This document shows, in pieces, positions 63,803 through 64,000 of a stretch of 64,000 nucleotides of DNA. The stretch comes from Crotophaga sulcirostris (Eukaryota; Chordata; Aves; Cuculiformes; Crotophagidae). Below the pieces are notes generated by a model that was not told where the DNA came from, did not search any database, and saw only the letters and a list, made by a program, of their open reading frames with translations. The stretch lies in the NCBI GenBank assembly GCA_013397455.1, contig VYZB01000024.1:1094405-1158404 (forward strand). The letters run 5' to 3'. The position numbers were made by a program, and so were the translations under genes. Numbering within the stretch: position 1 is the stretch's first letter; every line of letters starts with the position of its first letter.

Positions 63803-64000
63803 GTAAGTTAAATAAGATTTACAACTTATTGAAATCAAATGCAGTGCAGTAAATAAAATGCATCTTAATTGCGGGGCAATTGAAATTTAGGAGATCATTT
63901 GTAAGCTGCGTGTTTTATGATAAGTACAGCTCTAACACTGTTTTCAGAATGGAATTAAATCCTTAAATAGAATTTATCCTTAAAATTTGCCAACTAATTT

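Overview
The window is vertebrate nuclear DNA, almost certainly from a bird. Coding sequence is split into short exons with GT-AG introns. It is littered with CR1 LINE copies that end in the avian tail ATTCTATGATTCTATG. The gene order STEAP2 (+), CFAP69 (+), FAM237B (-), GTPBP10 (+) matches the block known from human 7q21. I cannot name the species.

Layout. 1-2390 is the last intron of STEAP2, 2391-2675 its last coding exon, and 2676 to about 7515 a probable long 3' UTR. 7516-11000 is intergenic and holds an unnamed repeat. A 5'-truncated CR1 (11001-11767) runs up to the GC-rich CFAP69 promoter, which carries a near-consensus RFX X-box. CFAP69 occupies 11920-39743: I could join 24 coding exons into one open frame of 964 codons with consistent splice phases and no internal stop. 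39909-44738 is intergenic. FAM237B (neurosecretory protein GM precursor) is on the minus strand at 44739-45158, with a likely 5' non-coding exon near 47138-47400. About 47500-56500 is intergenic, with hAT-like, CR1 and LTR-like debris. An endogenous-retrovirus-type LTR ends at 57049 beside a CpG island that contains a 265-bp assembly gap. This is the probable GTPBP10 promoter and first exon. GTPBP10 exons 2-7 lie at 58347-63802 and the gene runs off the right edge.

The four genes are not a functional unit. STEAP2 is a membrane metalloreductase, CFAP69 a ciliary/flagellar protein, FAM237B a secreted neuropeptide precursor and GTPBP10 a mitochondrial ribosome-assembly GTPase. They are syntenic neighbours with separate promoters.

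The strangest signal is not a gene. From 792 to 28699, 58 runs of at least eight T all contain the same 8 positions of a 60-nt register (position mod 60 = 12 to 19). Only about six equally long T runs in that stretch miss it. The pattern stops at the N gap at 28714 and I see none in register in the remaining 35 kb. This looks like a data or assembly artefact confined to one contig, and any T-tract or 3' UTR analysis of this half should allow for it. I found no convincing new biological system. The best biological leads are the CFAP69 X-box, the hAT-like element with a perfect 8-bp target duplication, an unnamed repeat found both near and inside CFAP69, and a few unassigned minus-strand ORFs between FAM237B and GTPBP10.
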